From: Alcaligenes aquatilis | GTDB lineage: Bacteria; Pseudomonadota; Gammaproteobacteria; Burkholderiales; Burkholderiaceae_B | Direction of reading: 5' to 3' | Assembly (NCBI RefSeq): GCF_003076515.1 | Contig: NZ_CP022390.1 | Span: 3,418,572 to 3,482,571 of the forward strand | Length of the DNA: 64,000 nt | The notes under the pieces: generated by a model | What the model saw: the letters and a program-made list of their open reading frames with translations, nothing else | Databases searched by the model: none | What the model was told of the DNA's origin: nothing | Position numbers and translations under genes: made by a program | Shown here: positions 35,827 to 49,501 of the stretch, in pieces | Position numbering within the stretch: position 1 is the stretch's first letter | How the letters are laid out: each line of letters starts with the position of its first letter

Positions 35827-37680
35827 TTACATGCGCCAGGCAAAGTTCAGGAACACGCTGGAGCCGGCGTTGTTATAGCCACGAGCCAAGGTGTAGTCCT
35901 TGTCGAACACATTGTTCCAGCGCAGTTGGGCTTCCAGGCTGGAAGTCAGCGGGTAGCTGGCGGTCAGGTTCAACAGGCCGTAGCTGCCCAGACGCTGGCT
36001 ATTGTCGGGGTCTTCGAATCGATGGGACGCAAATTGATATTCAGCCCCTGTTTTCAGCGCTCCGAAGCGTTGTTCAACAGCCACTTTGTAGTTTTGTTTG
36101 GCGCGGCGAATTAGACGGTTGCCTGTGTCCAGATCTTTTGGGTTGGTAAAGTCAGCGCTGGCGCTCAGAGTGGTGTCGCCAAGTTGCTTTATTGCCGTCA
36201 AGGTTACGCCAGTGATACGAGCGTTTTTGGTATTGATAGGCATGCTGTAACCAAGCGCTGCATCGTACGGGCCGGTGCTGATCAAGTCTTTGATGTGGTT
36301 TTGGTAGACGACCAGACCTAATTCGGTAGTGTCGTCGGTATAACGGATATGGCCCTCGATATTGCGTGATTTTTCTGGTTTCAGGTCTGGATTTCCTTGG
36401 TATCCAAATCCACTTGGCCAGTACAGGTCTGTAAAGGTCGGGGCGCGAAAACCAGTATTGGCAGCCAGACCAACTGTCCAGTTATCGCTGATGTCCAGGT
36501 CATAGCCTAAGCCACCAGTGACTTTGTTGCCGTAGCCGCTGATATTGTCATTGCGGACGCTGGCCTGAAGGTGATGCTGATTAATGTCGCCCCGGTAAAT
36601 CAGGGAAAAAGCATTGGTGTTGCGTTGATCCTGTTGCTGAATAGTCGAATGAGTAATTCGTTCTTCCTGGCGCTCAGCCAACAAGGAGACAGTATGCCCC
36701 TGAGCGAGAGTGAGATCATTTTGCCAACTATATTGGCGTTGGATAGACGAGAAGATGGACGGGGCTTTTGTGCGTGAATCTATTGCCTCTTTGCTCAAAG
36801 AAGCGCTTAAACGACTGATCCAGAAGTCGGACAGTTTGTTGGTGCTGGTTAGGCCATAGGCCTGCTGACGGGTCAGGGCTCTAGGTGTGCGAGGTTCGGT
36901 TGAACCGTTGTCAAACTGGCCGTCCATATAGGTGTTGATAGCTGTCAGTCCAAGATGTTGGCCCTGTGCCCACTCATATCCTAGCGATCCACTCAGACCA
37001 TGCTGGGTGTAGCCATTCTTGTCGGGGTTATAGGCCCAGTCCAATAGTGGATTGGTCGCATTGAAACCATCGCTGGTACTGTAGCTGGAGGCCAGGCTGT
37101 AGTCCCAACCTTGAGACGCCCCTGAAAAACCGGCGCTGGCTTTGAAGGTGTCTTGCGAACCCAGGCCCACATTTCCCCAGGCGCTCAAGGCACGGTCGCC
37201 GCCACCTTTTTTGGTGATGATATTAATGACACCCCCAATCGCATCCGAGCCATACAGGCTGCTGCCTGCGCCACGCACAATTTCAATACGCTCGATCAGG
37301 GCAGGGTCAATCGCCTGCCAGTTCACCGAACCACTGGTGGGGCTGTTGATACGCATGCCGTCGATCATGACGCGGGTATGTTTGGGGTCAGTACCGCGTA
37401 AAAAAACGCCAGTCGTAGTTTGCGGACCCCCACTGCTGTAAATCTCCACCCCAGGCTGACGCTGCAAAATCTCAGCCACACTGCTTTGACCCGCTTTTTG
37501 CAAGGTTTCCTGATCAATCACCGTCACGTCACCCACCACGTTTTTCAGTGATTGAGCCATGCGGCTAGGGGTAACAACAATTTGATCCAGCTTGGTGACA
37601 GGGGCAGTTTGGGCCGTGGCGATCAAAGGCAGGGCGCCCGCCAGGGCGACCATCAAAGGTCTGATGGACAGTAGAGTCAT
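35827..37680 (-). CDS. btuB: TonB-dependent vitamin B12 receptor
   Basis: A 617-residue outer-membrane receptor for cobalamins. It has a signal peptide (VALAGALPLIATAQ), a TonB-box-like segment DQIVVTPSR, a plug (DVTVIDQETLQKAGQSSVAEILQ, GSSLYGSDAIGGVINIITKK) and a 22-strand barrel ending NFAWRM. The start at 37680 has an AGGA site, and a cobalamin riboswitch lies directly upstream. It is cotranscribed with btuF and divergent from metH. Confidence 0.93.
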   Translation of the reverse strand: MTLLSIRPLMVALAGALPLIATAQTAPVTKLDQIVVTPSRMAQSLKNVVGDVTVIDQETLQKAGQSSVAEILQRQPGVEIYSSGGPQTTTGVFLRGTDPKHTRVMIDGMRINSPTSGSVNWQAIDPALIERIEIVRGAGSSLYGSDAIGGVINIITKKGGGDRALSAWGNVGLGSQDTFKASAGFSGASQGWDYSLASSYSTSDGFNATNPLLDWAYNPDKNGYTQHGLSGSLGYEWAQGQHLGLTAINTYMDGQFDNGSTEPRTPRALTRQQAYGLTSTNKLSDFWISRLSASLSKEAIDSRTKAPSIFSSIQRQYSWQNDLTLAQGHTVSLLAERQEERITHSTIQQQDQRNTNAFSLIYRGDINQHHLQASVRNDNISGYGNKVTGGLGYDLDISDNWTVGLAANTGFRAPTFTDLYWPSGFGYQGNPDLKPEKSRNIEGHIRYTDDTTELGLVVYQNHIKDLISTGPYDAALGYSMPINTKNARITGVTLTAIKQLGDTTLSASADFTNPKDLDTGNRLIRRAKQNYKVAVEQRFGALKTGAEYQFASHRFEDPDNSQRLGSYGLLNLTASYPLTSSLEAQLRWNNVFDKDYTLARGYNNAGSSVFLNFAWRM

Positions 37681-37694
37681 GGAGATTCCTGTGG

Positions 37695-37714
37695 GATGTG
37701 CGTCCCCGCACATC
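37695..37714 (-). promoter_or_regulatory. hairpin at the btuB ribosome-binding site
   Basis: GATGTGCG and CGCACATC form a perfect 8-bp stem with a four-base GGGA loop, ending next to the AGGA site of btuB. It is a plausible expression platform for the upstream riboswitch. Confidence 0.5.
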
Positions 37715-37765
37715 AATAAGCGAAGCCGCCCACCGTGGGACGGCCATGAATTCAGGCTCGAGAAG

Positions 37766-37912
37766 CAGGCTGGTGTCGGGCTTTGCGTGTAGCAGGTACC
37801 GTTGCGGGGGCAGCACGTTTGGCAGTTCCAGGATGGAACCGCTCACGTTTCCCATTTGACTTTCCCAGGCCCACGGCTGCATGGGCCGGAAAGCACCTCT
37901 TTCCGAGCGGAA
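37766..37912 (-). ncRNA. cobalamin riboswitch
   Basis: On the minus strand the conserved pieces appear in order: GAGGTGC, then AAATGGGAAACGTGAG, then the core CTGCCCCCGCAACGGTA, and the B12 box AGCCCGACACCAGCC. These match the adenosylcobalamin aptamer. It controls the btuB-btuF transcript, shutting it down when B12 is ample. Confidence 0.9.
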
Positions 37913-38058
37913 AATGTTACATGCCGCTGGCGCAAAGGTTAAGTGTTTGGGGTGGATTTGCCGTACAAGGCGCTACAATTGTGGCGCCAATCCACCATTC
38001 TCGCGGCTCTTGCTGTCAGATGCCGTCAACGTCCCGTTTCGTGCTACGGAGCTTTTTA

Positions 38059-41832
<3,774 letters not shown>

Positions 41833-41833
41833 T

Positions 41834-42664
41834 ATGGGAACGACGGGGCCTAATCCGGGAGGTGCCGAGAGCGCGTCCCAAACCCGGCGTCAGGCTTTGG
41901 GACGTTTCTTGCGTCATGCGCGAGAACGTATCCGGCCTGTAGACCTGGGTCTGGCCCCTGGTGTGCGCCGTCGCACTCCTGGTTTGCGTCGCGAAGAAGT
42001 GGCTCAACTGTGCGATATCAGCACCACTTGGTACACCTGGATCGAGCAGGGTCGCGACGTGACCGTATCCCCCACGGTCTGCGCCCGTCTGGCAACGGTC
42101 CTGAAATTGGCCCGAGCCGAGCGCCACTACCTGTTTGAGCTGGCCGACTGCGCCGACCCCGAACATTGGCAGGGTGATATTCAACCCTTGCCGCAAGGCC
42201 TGAGCGCCTGCGTCGATAGCATCTCCGCCCCAGCTTACATTCTGGATCGTAGTTGGAACGTACTGGCCCGCAACGAAGCCTTGTTGGGTTTGTTCGATGG
42301 CTGGCCCGATCGTAGCGAACAGCCCAATTTATTGCGCTATATCTTCCTGGACCCGGCAGCGCGTGAGCTGGTGGTGGACTGGGAGCAGCGCGCCAGCCGC
42401 GTCGTGGCCGAGTTCCGCGCCGACGTAGGTGCCCATGCCGATGAAGCCGATGTACAGGCTCTGATCCAGGAACTGGCGCATCAAAGCCAGGTATTCGCTT
42501 TCTGGTGGGGACGCCAGACCGTGGTGGAGCGGGAAGGGGGCTTGCGAGATTTTCGACACCCCAGCCAGGGCGTGCGCCGCTTTCAGCAATTTACCTTTCG
42601 CCTGGCAATACGCCCGGACTGCAAGCTGGTGATGTTGCTGGAAGATGAGGATAAGCCGGTTTAA
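41834..42664 (+). CDS. XRE-family regulator with MmyB-like ligand domain
   Basis: A 276-residue transcription factor. The N-terminal helix-turn-helix (about 15-85) reads LGRFLRHARERIRPVDLGL then PGLRREEVAQLCDISTTWYTWIEQGRD, split here by normal spacing. The C-terminal MmyB-type ligand domain (about 105-265) contains PAYILDRSWNVLARNEALLGLF. Members often regulate a neighbouring dehydrogenase or exporter, so the convergent MFS gene next door is a candidate target. It starts one base after the metH stop. Confidence 0.88.
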   Translation: MGTTGPNPGGAESASQTRRQALGRFLRHARERIRPVDLGLAPGVRRRTPGLRREEVAQLCDISTTWYTWIEQGRDVTVSPTVCARLATVLKLARAERHYLFELADCADPEHWQGDIQPLPQGLSACVDSISAPAYILDRSWNVLARNEALLGLFDGWPDRSEQPNLLRYIFLDPAARELVVDWEQRASRVVAEFRADVGAHADEADVQALIQELAHQSQVFAFWWGRQTVVEREGGLRDFRHPSQGVRRFQQFTFRLAIRPDCKLVMLLEDEDKPV

Positions 42665-42724
42665 GAGCTTCTTGACTTGCTCCTGTAGTTTTGTCGGTCT
42701 GCACTTGATGTGAGAAAAGTAGAC

Positions 42725-44158
42725 CTACTTCTTCTGCAACGACTCACCATCACTGGCTGACAGCCGGGCAAAAGACAGGCTCGATATCGCCGTAATCGCG
42801 CCCAGAATCAGAAAGGCCCAGATCGTATCCTGGGTCTCTACGCTGCTGGCGCCGCGCAATGCCATGCTGACATTCAGCGTTACCGCCGCACATGCCACGC
42901 CCAGACTGATAGCCAACTGCTGCGCCATGGCGGCGAAACTGCTGGCCTGGCTCATGGCTTCGGATTCCAGGTCGGCGTAGGTCAGGGTGTTGACGGCGGT
43001 GAACTGCAGGGAGCGGAAAAAGCCGCCTGCAGTCAGGACGGCAATCATGAGCCACATGGGTGTAGTGGCCTGGAACATGGCGCACAGGGCGATGAACAAG
43101 CCTGTCAGCCAGGCGTTGACGATCAGGACTTTGCGAAAACCGTAGCGTCGGATGATGGGTGGAGCCACCAGTTTCATGCCCAGAGCGCCAATCGCCCCGG
43201 TGAAGGTGATCAGACCCGCCGACAATGCGCTCATGCCAAAGTTGGTTTGCAGCATGATCGCTAACAGAAATGGTGAGGCCCCTAGCGAGAAGCGGCACAG
43301 ATTGCCGCCCAATACAGAAATGGCAAAGGTCTTGGTGCGTAGCAAGGACAAATCAATAATGGGATAAGCTACTTGCCGTGCATGCCAGATGTACCATGCC
43401 CCCGCGACCAGACCCGCCAAAGTCAGCCAGCCCAGGGTGGCCCAGCTAATGGTGCCGTGGCCTACGTTCTCGAAACTGGTTACCAGCGTGGCCAGACAGA
43501 TGGCGCTCAAGATAAAGCCCAGCCAGTCCAGGGGCGGGCGCTCGGTGGGGTAGTCCTCGCGGATGTAACGCAGTACCAGAGCGATACCCAGTACCCCCAC
43601 GGGGATGTTGATCAGGAAAATCCAGTGCCAACTGGCATAGGTGACTAAAAAGCCACCCACAGGCGGACCGATGATAGGGCCCAGCAAGGCGGGTAAAGTC
43701 AGCACCGCCATGGCGCTTAAAAGCTCATCTTTAGGCACCCGTCGCAGTAAGATAATGCGACCTACCGGAACCATCATGGCTCCCGCCATGCCTTGTATCA
43801 CGCGGGAAATGATCAGTTGTGACAGGGTCTGGGACAGGGCACATGCAACAGAACTGGCGGTAAAGAGTAGAATGGCGGCCAGGAACACCTTGCGCGCACC
43901 AAAGCGGTCTGCAGCCCACCCACTGATAGGAACGAATACAGCCACGGCCAGCAGGTAGCTGGTAATGATGGTATTCATGCGGATGACGCTGGTATCCAGC
44001 GATAAGGCCATCGTGGGCAGAGCAGTGGCGACAACCGTAGAGTCCAGCATTTGCATGAACAATGCACATCCCACAATGTAGGGAATAATGCGTATGGCTC
44101 GACGCTCTTGAGGGGACAGGGTTGCCGGTTTGGTGGCTTCGGTCTGTTCAGATGCCAT
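42725..44158 (-). CDS. MFS drug exporter, DHA2 (EmrB/MdtD-like) family
   Basis: A 477-residue inner-membrane antiporter with about 14 hydrophobic segments. Motif C-like and DHA2 signatures include LDSTVVATALPTMALSL near 30, the ADRFGARKVFL loop (motif A) and GPPVGGFL at the end of TM5. It is expected to use proton influx to export drugs or metabolites. It stands alone, convergent with the XRE regulator, with DUF3460 divergent from it. No outer-membrane partner lies next to it. Confidence 0.88.
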   Translation of the reverse strand: MASEQTEATKPATLSPQERRAIRIIPYIVGCALFMQMLDSTVVATALPTMALSLDTSVIRMNTIITSYLLAVAVFVPISGWAADRFGARKVFLAAILLFTASSVACALSQTLSQLIISRVIQGMAGAMMVPVGRIILLRRVPKDELLSAMAVLTLPALLGPIIGPPVGGFLVTYASWHWIFLINIPVGVLGIALVLRYIREDYPTERPPLDWLGFILSAICLATLVTSFENVGHGTISWATLGWLTLAGLVAGAWYIWHARQVAYPIIDLSLLRTKTFAISVLGGNLCRFSLGASPFLLAIMLQTNFGMSALSAGLITFTGAIGALGMKLVAPPIIRRYGFRKVLIVNAWLTGLFIALCAMFQATTPMWLMIAVLTAGGFFRSLQFTAVNTLTYADLESEAMSQASSFAAMAQQLAISLGVACAAVTLNVSMALRGASSVETQDTIWAFLILGAITAISSLSFARLSASDGESLQKK

Positions 44159-44235
44159 GCGGCGAACTCTCTGGTGTGCGGTGCAGTAAACTCAAACTTT
44201 TCTGTTATCCAATTTATTTTAGGCGTACAGGTATT

Positions 44236-44427
44236 ATGGCAAAGAATTTCGAATCCGAAATTACCCAGTTTCTTAAACAGTATAAAGAGCAGAACGCGGA
44301 TACCGAAGCACGGCAGCGTGAAGGCCGCTATCGTCTGTGGGACAAGCAGATTGATCAGGAACTGCAAGATGGTTACAAGGCTGCTCGTACGCCTCAAAAA
44401 CCTTACGTGTACTACGAAAACAACTAA
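44236..44427 (+). CDS. DUF3460 family protein
   Basis: A 63-residue charged protein (FESEITQFLKQYKEQN, then RYRLWDKQIDQELQDGY). DUF3460 is a small family of beta-proteobacteria found ahead of scpA. The function is unknown; the Lys/Glu/Gln-rich helices suggest a cytoplasmic partner protein. ATG 44236 is used because it gives the family start MAKNFESEI. It is 18 bases before scpA. Confidence 0.85.
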   Translation: MAKNFESEITQFLKQYKEQNADTEARQREGRYRLWDKQIDQELQDGYKAARTPQKPYVYYENN

Positions 44428-44445
44428 ATCTGTACGCCTGCGCCT

Positions 44446-46175
<1,730 letters not shown>

Positions 46176-46196
46176 TTTCTTGTGTTATTTGGTGAG

Positions 46197-46226
46197 AAAA
46201 GCACAGCTTTTGCTGTGCTTTTTTTA
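46197..46226 (+). terminator. Rho-independent terminator of panC
   Basis: AAGCACAGC, loop TTTT, GCTGTGCTT is followed by five more Ts. Confidence 0.93.
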
Positions 46227-46250
46227 TACCTGTGTGGTTTGATTTTGTAG

Positions 46251-46292
46251 TCTTTGTCTTTGTCTTTGTCTTTGTCTTTGTCTTTGTCTTTG
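46251..46292. repeat. TCTTTG hexamer, seven perfect units
   Basis: Seven tandem TCTTTG units are followed by one TCTGTG variant. The tract is non-coding, 25 bases after the panC terminator. Confidence 0.9.
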
Positions 46293-46352
46293 TCTGTGCC
46301 TGCTTTTCTGGTCGTGGGTAGTAGCGGTCTTTGTTCCTTCAAACTATAGGTG

Positions 46353-46509
46353 GACTCAGTACGTCGCCCCTCTGGCGCGAGGCTCAGGGGGAAGGCGGAC
46401 TACTTGCCGGTGCTGTGCACCGGTGCCCTTGGCCAGAGATAGCTCCGGGCGCAGTCTGAATCGCCGTCCCCCTGAGCCGCGCGCCAGAGGGGCTCATCGC
46501 CGTGGAGTC
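46353..46509. repeat. large palindromic intergenic element
   Basis: Arms 46366-46397 and 46462-46493 match as inverted repeats at 30 of 32 positions (GCCCCTCTGGCGCG... against ...CGCGCCAGAGGGGC). Outer GACTC/GAGTC mark the ends. The 64-base spacer contains a perfect hairpin CCGGTGC-TGT-GCACCGG. It may be a cruciform or a mobile repeat without coding capacity. Confidence 0.8.
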
Positions 46510-46763
46510 GGCATCTCTGATGGCTGTTGATGGGTGGGGTTTGTGCTCGTGCCTGCCCGCTTAATAATTTTGACCTAGGTGAGTAATTTGATTGTGGTGG
46601 GCGGTAGGGCGCTGGTTTTGCCTAGGCTTATCGCTAATTTATCGGCAGAAATGGCTGTTTTCCGACACATTGAAATTCTTGTCTTTATATTAGTCCTGTG
46701 ACAAAAACATCCCGTATAAGTTAACAGTCGTGTAGTCCCTGCCTAAAATGACAAACTCTGTCT
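46510..46763. other. intergenic region upstream of the LuxR gene
   Basis: AT-rich in its second half; no gene is supported. Together with the repeat and palindrome before it, the gap from the panC stop to the LuxR gene is 588 bases. Confidence 0.5.
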
Positions 46764-47099
46764 ATGGTTAATTCTTCACCTCGCAGGCGGCCTGTTCGCC
46801 TGGTACAGATATACGAGACTGACATGGTATTGAATAGTCACCTTCCCGCCTCTGTGCTTTTTGCAAGCCTGACTCCGCGCGAGCGCGACGTATTGTCTTA
46901 TATCGCTATTGGTAAGGCGAATAAGGTTATTGCGGCTGAATTGGAGATTTCCCAGCGTACGGTTGAAGCGCATCGGGCACGCGTTTTCCAGAAGTTACGC
47001 GTGCGCAATGCGGTTGAGTTGACTCGTTTTGTGTTCAGCGAGCCAGGTCTGCGGGATGTGTTACCGCCCAGCTTGATGGGCGGCCTGTCTGCGCCTTAG
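46764..47099 (+). CDS. single-domain LuxR-type HTH regulator
   Basis: A 111-residue protein (or 91, if ATG 46824 is the start) made almost only of a LuxR/FixJ-type helix-turn-helix: LTPRERDVLSYIAIGKANKVIAAELEISQRTVEAHRARVFQKL spans about 36-78. There is no receiver or ligand domain, unlike most NarL/LuxR regulators. A stand-alone HTH of this kind can act constitutively or through protein partners. The preceding region contains no response-regulator gene. Target unknown. Confidence 0.8.
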   Translation: MVNSSPRRRPVRLVQIYETDMVLNSHLPASVLFASLTPRERDVLSYIAIGKANKVIAAELEISQRTVEAHRARVFQKLRVRNAVELTRFVFSEPGLRDVLPPSLMGGLSAP

Positions 47100-47100
47100 C

Positions 47101-47739
47101 TTAGCGGCAAGCTGGGTTGGCCTGGCCGTCCAGTTCGCTGACCGGGTCGATGTCGGCTTGGCGAGTCAAGTGGCTTTCCAGTGTGGGGCGCTGCTGGTTG
47201 AAGGTGTTGATACGCAAGACGTTGTTGTTCACAAAGCTCAGGTCTGCCAGCGTCGAGTCGTTATCGGCCAACAGGGCGATGCGGGTGGGTTGTGTACCGA
47301 TTGGAACCCAGCAGCCGCTCTTGTGGTGTTCTTGACCCGCGCCGACTGGGGTGGCACGCATACGCCATTGCCCTGCGGGAGCCAGGGTGACGCTGATTTT
47401 GTAGGGCTCGCAAGCGCCGCTTTGTGGCGGGCAGGATAGGGTGCCCAGGAAGGTTTTGGGTTCAGCCAGTTCGGGAACGCTGCGATCTGCCTGGACGGCG
47501 GGCTGTTCAGCGCGGGCCGGTGTAATGGCGTGCAGGCCTTCCTGGTTGCCAAACCCCAAATTGATTTGTGAGGGGGCACGGGCGGTACTGCTGCCTTGCG
47601 CTTGGCGCAGGGCGTCTTTCTGAGTGGAGCCACGGCCTTCGTTAGGGCTGGGCTGAACGGGCGCCTGGGCACATGCGGCCAGTAAAACGACCGAAAGCAA
47701 GGTAAGGGAGCGCAGAGGGGAAATCGTGGAGAAAGACAT
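47101..47739 (-). CDS. predicted lipoprotein of unknown function
   Basis: A 212-residue protein with a clear lipoprotein signal (SLTLLSVVLLAACAQAP, Cys near 23). The mature part is Pro/Gln-rich at first and then has a C-terminal region (about 95-205) with two Cys pairs that may form disulfides (LSCPPQSGACEPYKI and KSGCWVP). I recognise no family. It has a good GGAAG site at 47739 and converges on the LuxR gene with one base between the stops. Confidence 0.8.
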   Translation of the reverse strand: MSFSTISPLRSLTLLSVVLLAACAQAPVQPSPNEGRGSTQKDALRQAQGSSTARAPSQINLGFGNQEGLHAITPARAEQPAVQADRSVPELAEPKTFLGTLSCPPQSGACEPYKISVTLAPAGQWRMRATPVGAGQEHHKSGCWVPIGTQPTRIALLADNDSTLADLSFVNNNVLRINTFNQQRPTLESHLTRQADIDPVSELDGQANPACR

Positions 47740-47872
47740 GGCGGGCTTCCGTGGACGGGTTGATAGCTGAATTCTACGCTAGACCAGGGGGGCGGGACAG
47801 TCTCAGGCCTATTGCGGGTAGGAGGATTGGCGCGGGTACGTTACAGTTTTGTTTTTTATCTGTGGATTGTTC

Positions 47873-48520
47873 ATGCTGACGATTGGGCTGACTGGTGGAA
47901 TTGGATCGGGCAAGAGCCAGGTGGCCCATTTTTTTGCCTCTTGGGGGGCGGCCGTTGTGGATACGGATGTGATCGCGCATGAGCTGACCGCGCCCGGTGG
48001 CCTGGCCATTGAACCGATTCGTGCCGCCTTCGGTACGCAGGCCTTGGCAGCGGACGGTTCCATGGATCGGGATTGGATGCGGGCCTGTGTGTTTGCTGAC
48101 CCCAATGCCCGCCATCGCCTGGAGGCCATCATTCATCCCTTGATTTGGGATGTAACAAAAGCACAGGCCTTGAAAGCGCAAGGATGTTATCTTGTTGTGG
48201 TTGTACCCTTGCTGCTGGAGTCAGGACGATGGCGCGACCGTGTGGATCGGATTTGCGTTGTCGATTGTGATGAAGCGACCCAGATCGCGCGCGTACAGAA
48301 GCGTAACGGGCTGGCAGTGGCCACAATTGAACGTATCATGGCAGCACAGGCGCAACGTCAGCAACGCTTGGACGTGGCCGACGATGTGGTTCTGAACGAT
48401 GGGCAGACGACTTTGCCTCTGTTGGAAGAGCGGGCGCGGGCAGTACACCAACGCTGGTGTGCCTTGACGGCCCGACACCACGACGTGTCTGACCCTACAG
48501 TCGACAAAAAAAGGTTTTAA
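47873..48520 (+). CDS. coaE: dephospho-CoA kinase
   Basis: A 215-residue P-loop kinase for the last step of CoA synthesis. Walker A is GLTGGIGSGKS (about 6-16), followed by VVDTDVIAHELT and VVVPLLLESGRW, then the lid region with RVQKRNGLAVATIERIMAAQ. ATG 47873 gives the family N-terminus MLTIGLTGG. It is followed 4 bases later by zapD, as in many gamma- and beta-proteobacteria. Confidence 0.95.
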   Translation: MLTIGLTGGIGSGKSQVAHFFASWGAAVVDTDVIAHELTAPGGLAIEPIRAAFGTQALAADGSMDRDWMRACVFADPNARHRLEAIIHPLIWDVTKAQALKAQGCYLVVVVPLLLESGRWRDRVDRICVVDCDEATQIARVQKRNGLAVATIERIMAAQAQRQQRLDVADDVVLNDGQTTLPLLEERARAVHQRWCALTARHHDVSDPTVDKKRF

Positions 48521-48524
48521 ACGC

Positions 48525-49280
48525 GTGACTCTATACGAATACCCCTGCAATGAGCGTGTCCGGGCTTTACTGAGAGTCGAGTATTTGTTCGATAGGCTGT
48601 TTCATTTTTCAGCCAACCAGGATGCGTACTCGCATCAGATCGCTGTAGCGACTTTGTTTGATTTGCTGGACATCTCGGATCGGACCGATTTACGTTCTGC
48701 CGTTCTTCAGGATCTGGAGCGTCAGCGCGTGGCGCTGGCTGCGCTGCGCGAGCACCCCGGTGTTCAGCTGCAGGCGCTGGACAAGATGATTGAGCAAATT
48801 GTGCGTGCGGCTGCTGACCTGTCGGCCCAAGGGCGGGTGGGGCAGGGCCTGCGCGACAATGAATGGTTGACCAGTTTGCGGGGCCGGGTAGCGGTGCCCG
48901 GCGGTACGTCTCAGGTGGACATGCCTTCTTATTATTCCTGGCAGCAGCGGCCCGATACGGATCGTGTCCAGGACCTGCGCCGCTGGTCGGAGTCTTTCCT
49001 GCCGCTCTATCATGGTCTGGCCTTGATTTTGCGCTTGCTGCGCCAGTCGGGCGACCCGGCTGACCTGCTAGCTCGCGACGGCTCTTATCAAGAAATGCTG
49101 GCAGGCAAGACCTTCCAGTTGTTGCGAGTATGGGTGGATGCCGGTGCCTGCATCTATCCGGAAATGAGCGCTAACCGCTACGTCATCTGGATACGCTTTG
49201 TGCAGCAAGACAATCAATTGAAACCGCAGGCCGTAACGGTAGATATCCCCTTTAGGCTAGCCCGTTGCAACTTTGGCTAA
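48525..49280 (+). CDS. zapD: cell division protein ZapD
   Basis: A 251-residue FtsZ-binding protein that bundles FtsZ filaments at the division ring. It begins MTLYEYPCNERVRALLRVEYLFDRL, typical of ZapD (DUF1342), with a helical N-terminal domain and a beta C-terminal domain (about 120-251). It starts at GTG 48525, 4 bases after coaE. The yacG gene that often follows is absent. Confidence 0.92.
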   Translation: MTLYEYPCNERVRALLRVEYLFDRLFHFSANQDAYSHQIAVATLFDLLDISDRTDLRSAVLQDLERQRVALAALREHPGVQLQALDKMIEQIVRAAADLSAQGRVGQGLRDNEWLTSLRGRVAVPGGTSQVDMPSYYSWQQRPDTDRVQDLRRWSESFLPLYHGLALILRLLRQSGDPADLLARDGSYQEMLAGKTFQLLRVWVDAGACIYPEMSANRYVIWIRFVQQDNQLKPQAVTVDIPFRLARCNFG

Positions 49281-49501
49281 CAACGCTGTTCATATAAGGT
49301 TCAGATAGCCGCTTTTATACTTGCTGGGCCAGCGTGGTCTAGCAAGGGGGCTGTTTTGTCAGCGCTTGTATCTCTTGATCGTTTCAGGCTAATTGCTATC
49401 GTGTTTTGGCGGCATAATGCGTGTCGCCGTCACGATAGGTAGTGCTTAAACGCTTATTAGACCGTGCATAGAGACAATTAAGTTTTAGCCGGGGAGTATT
49501 C

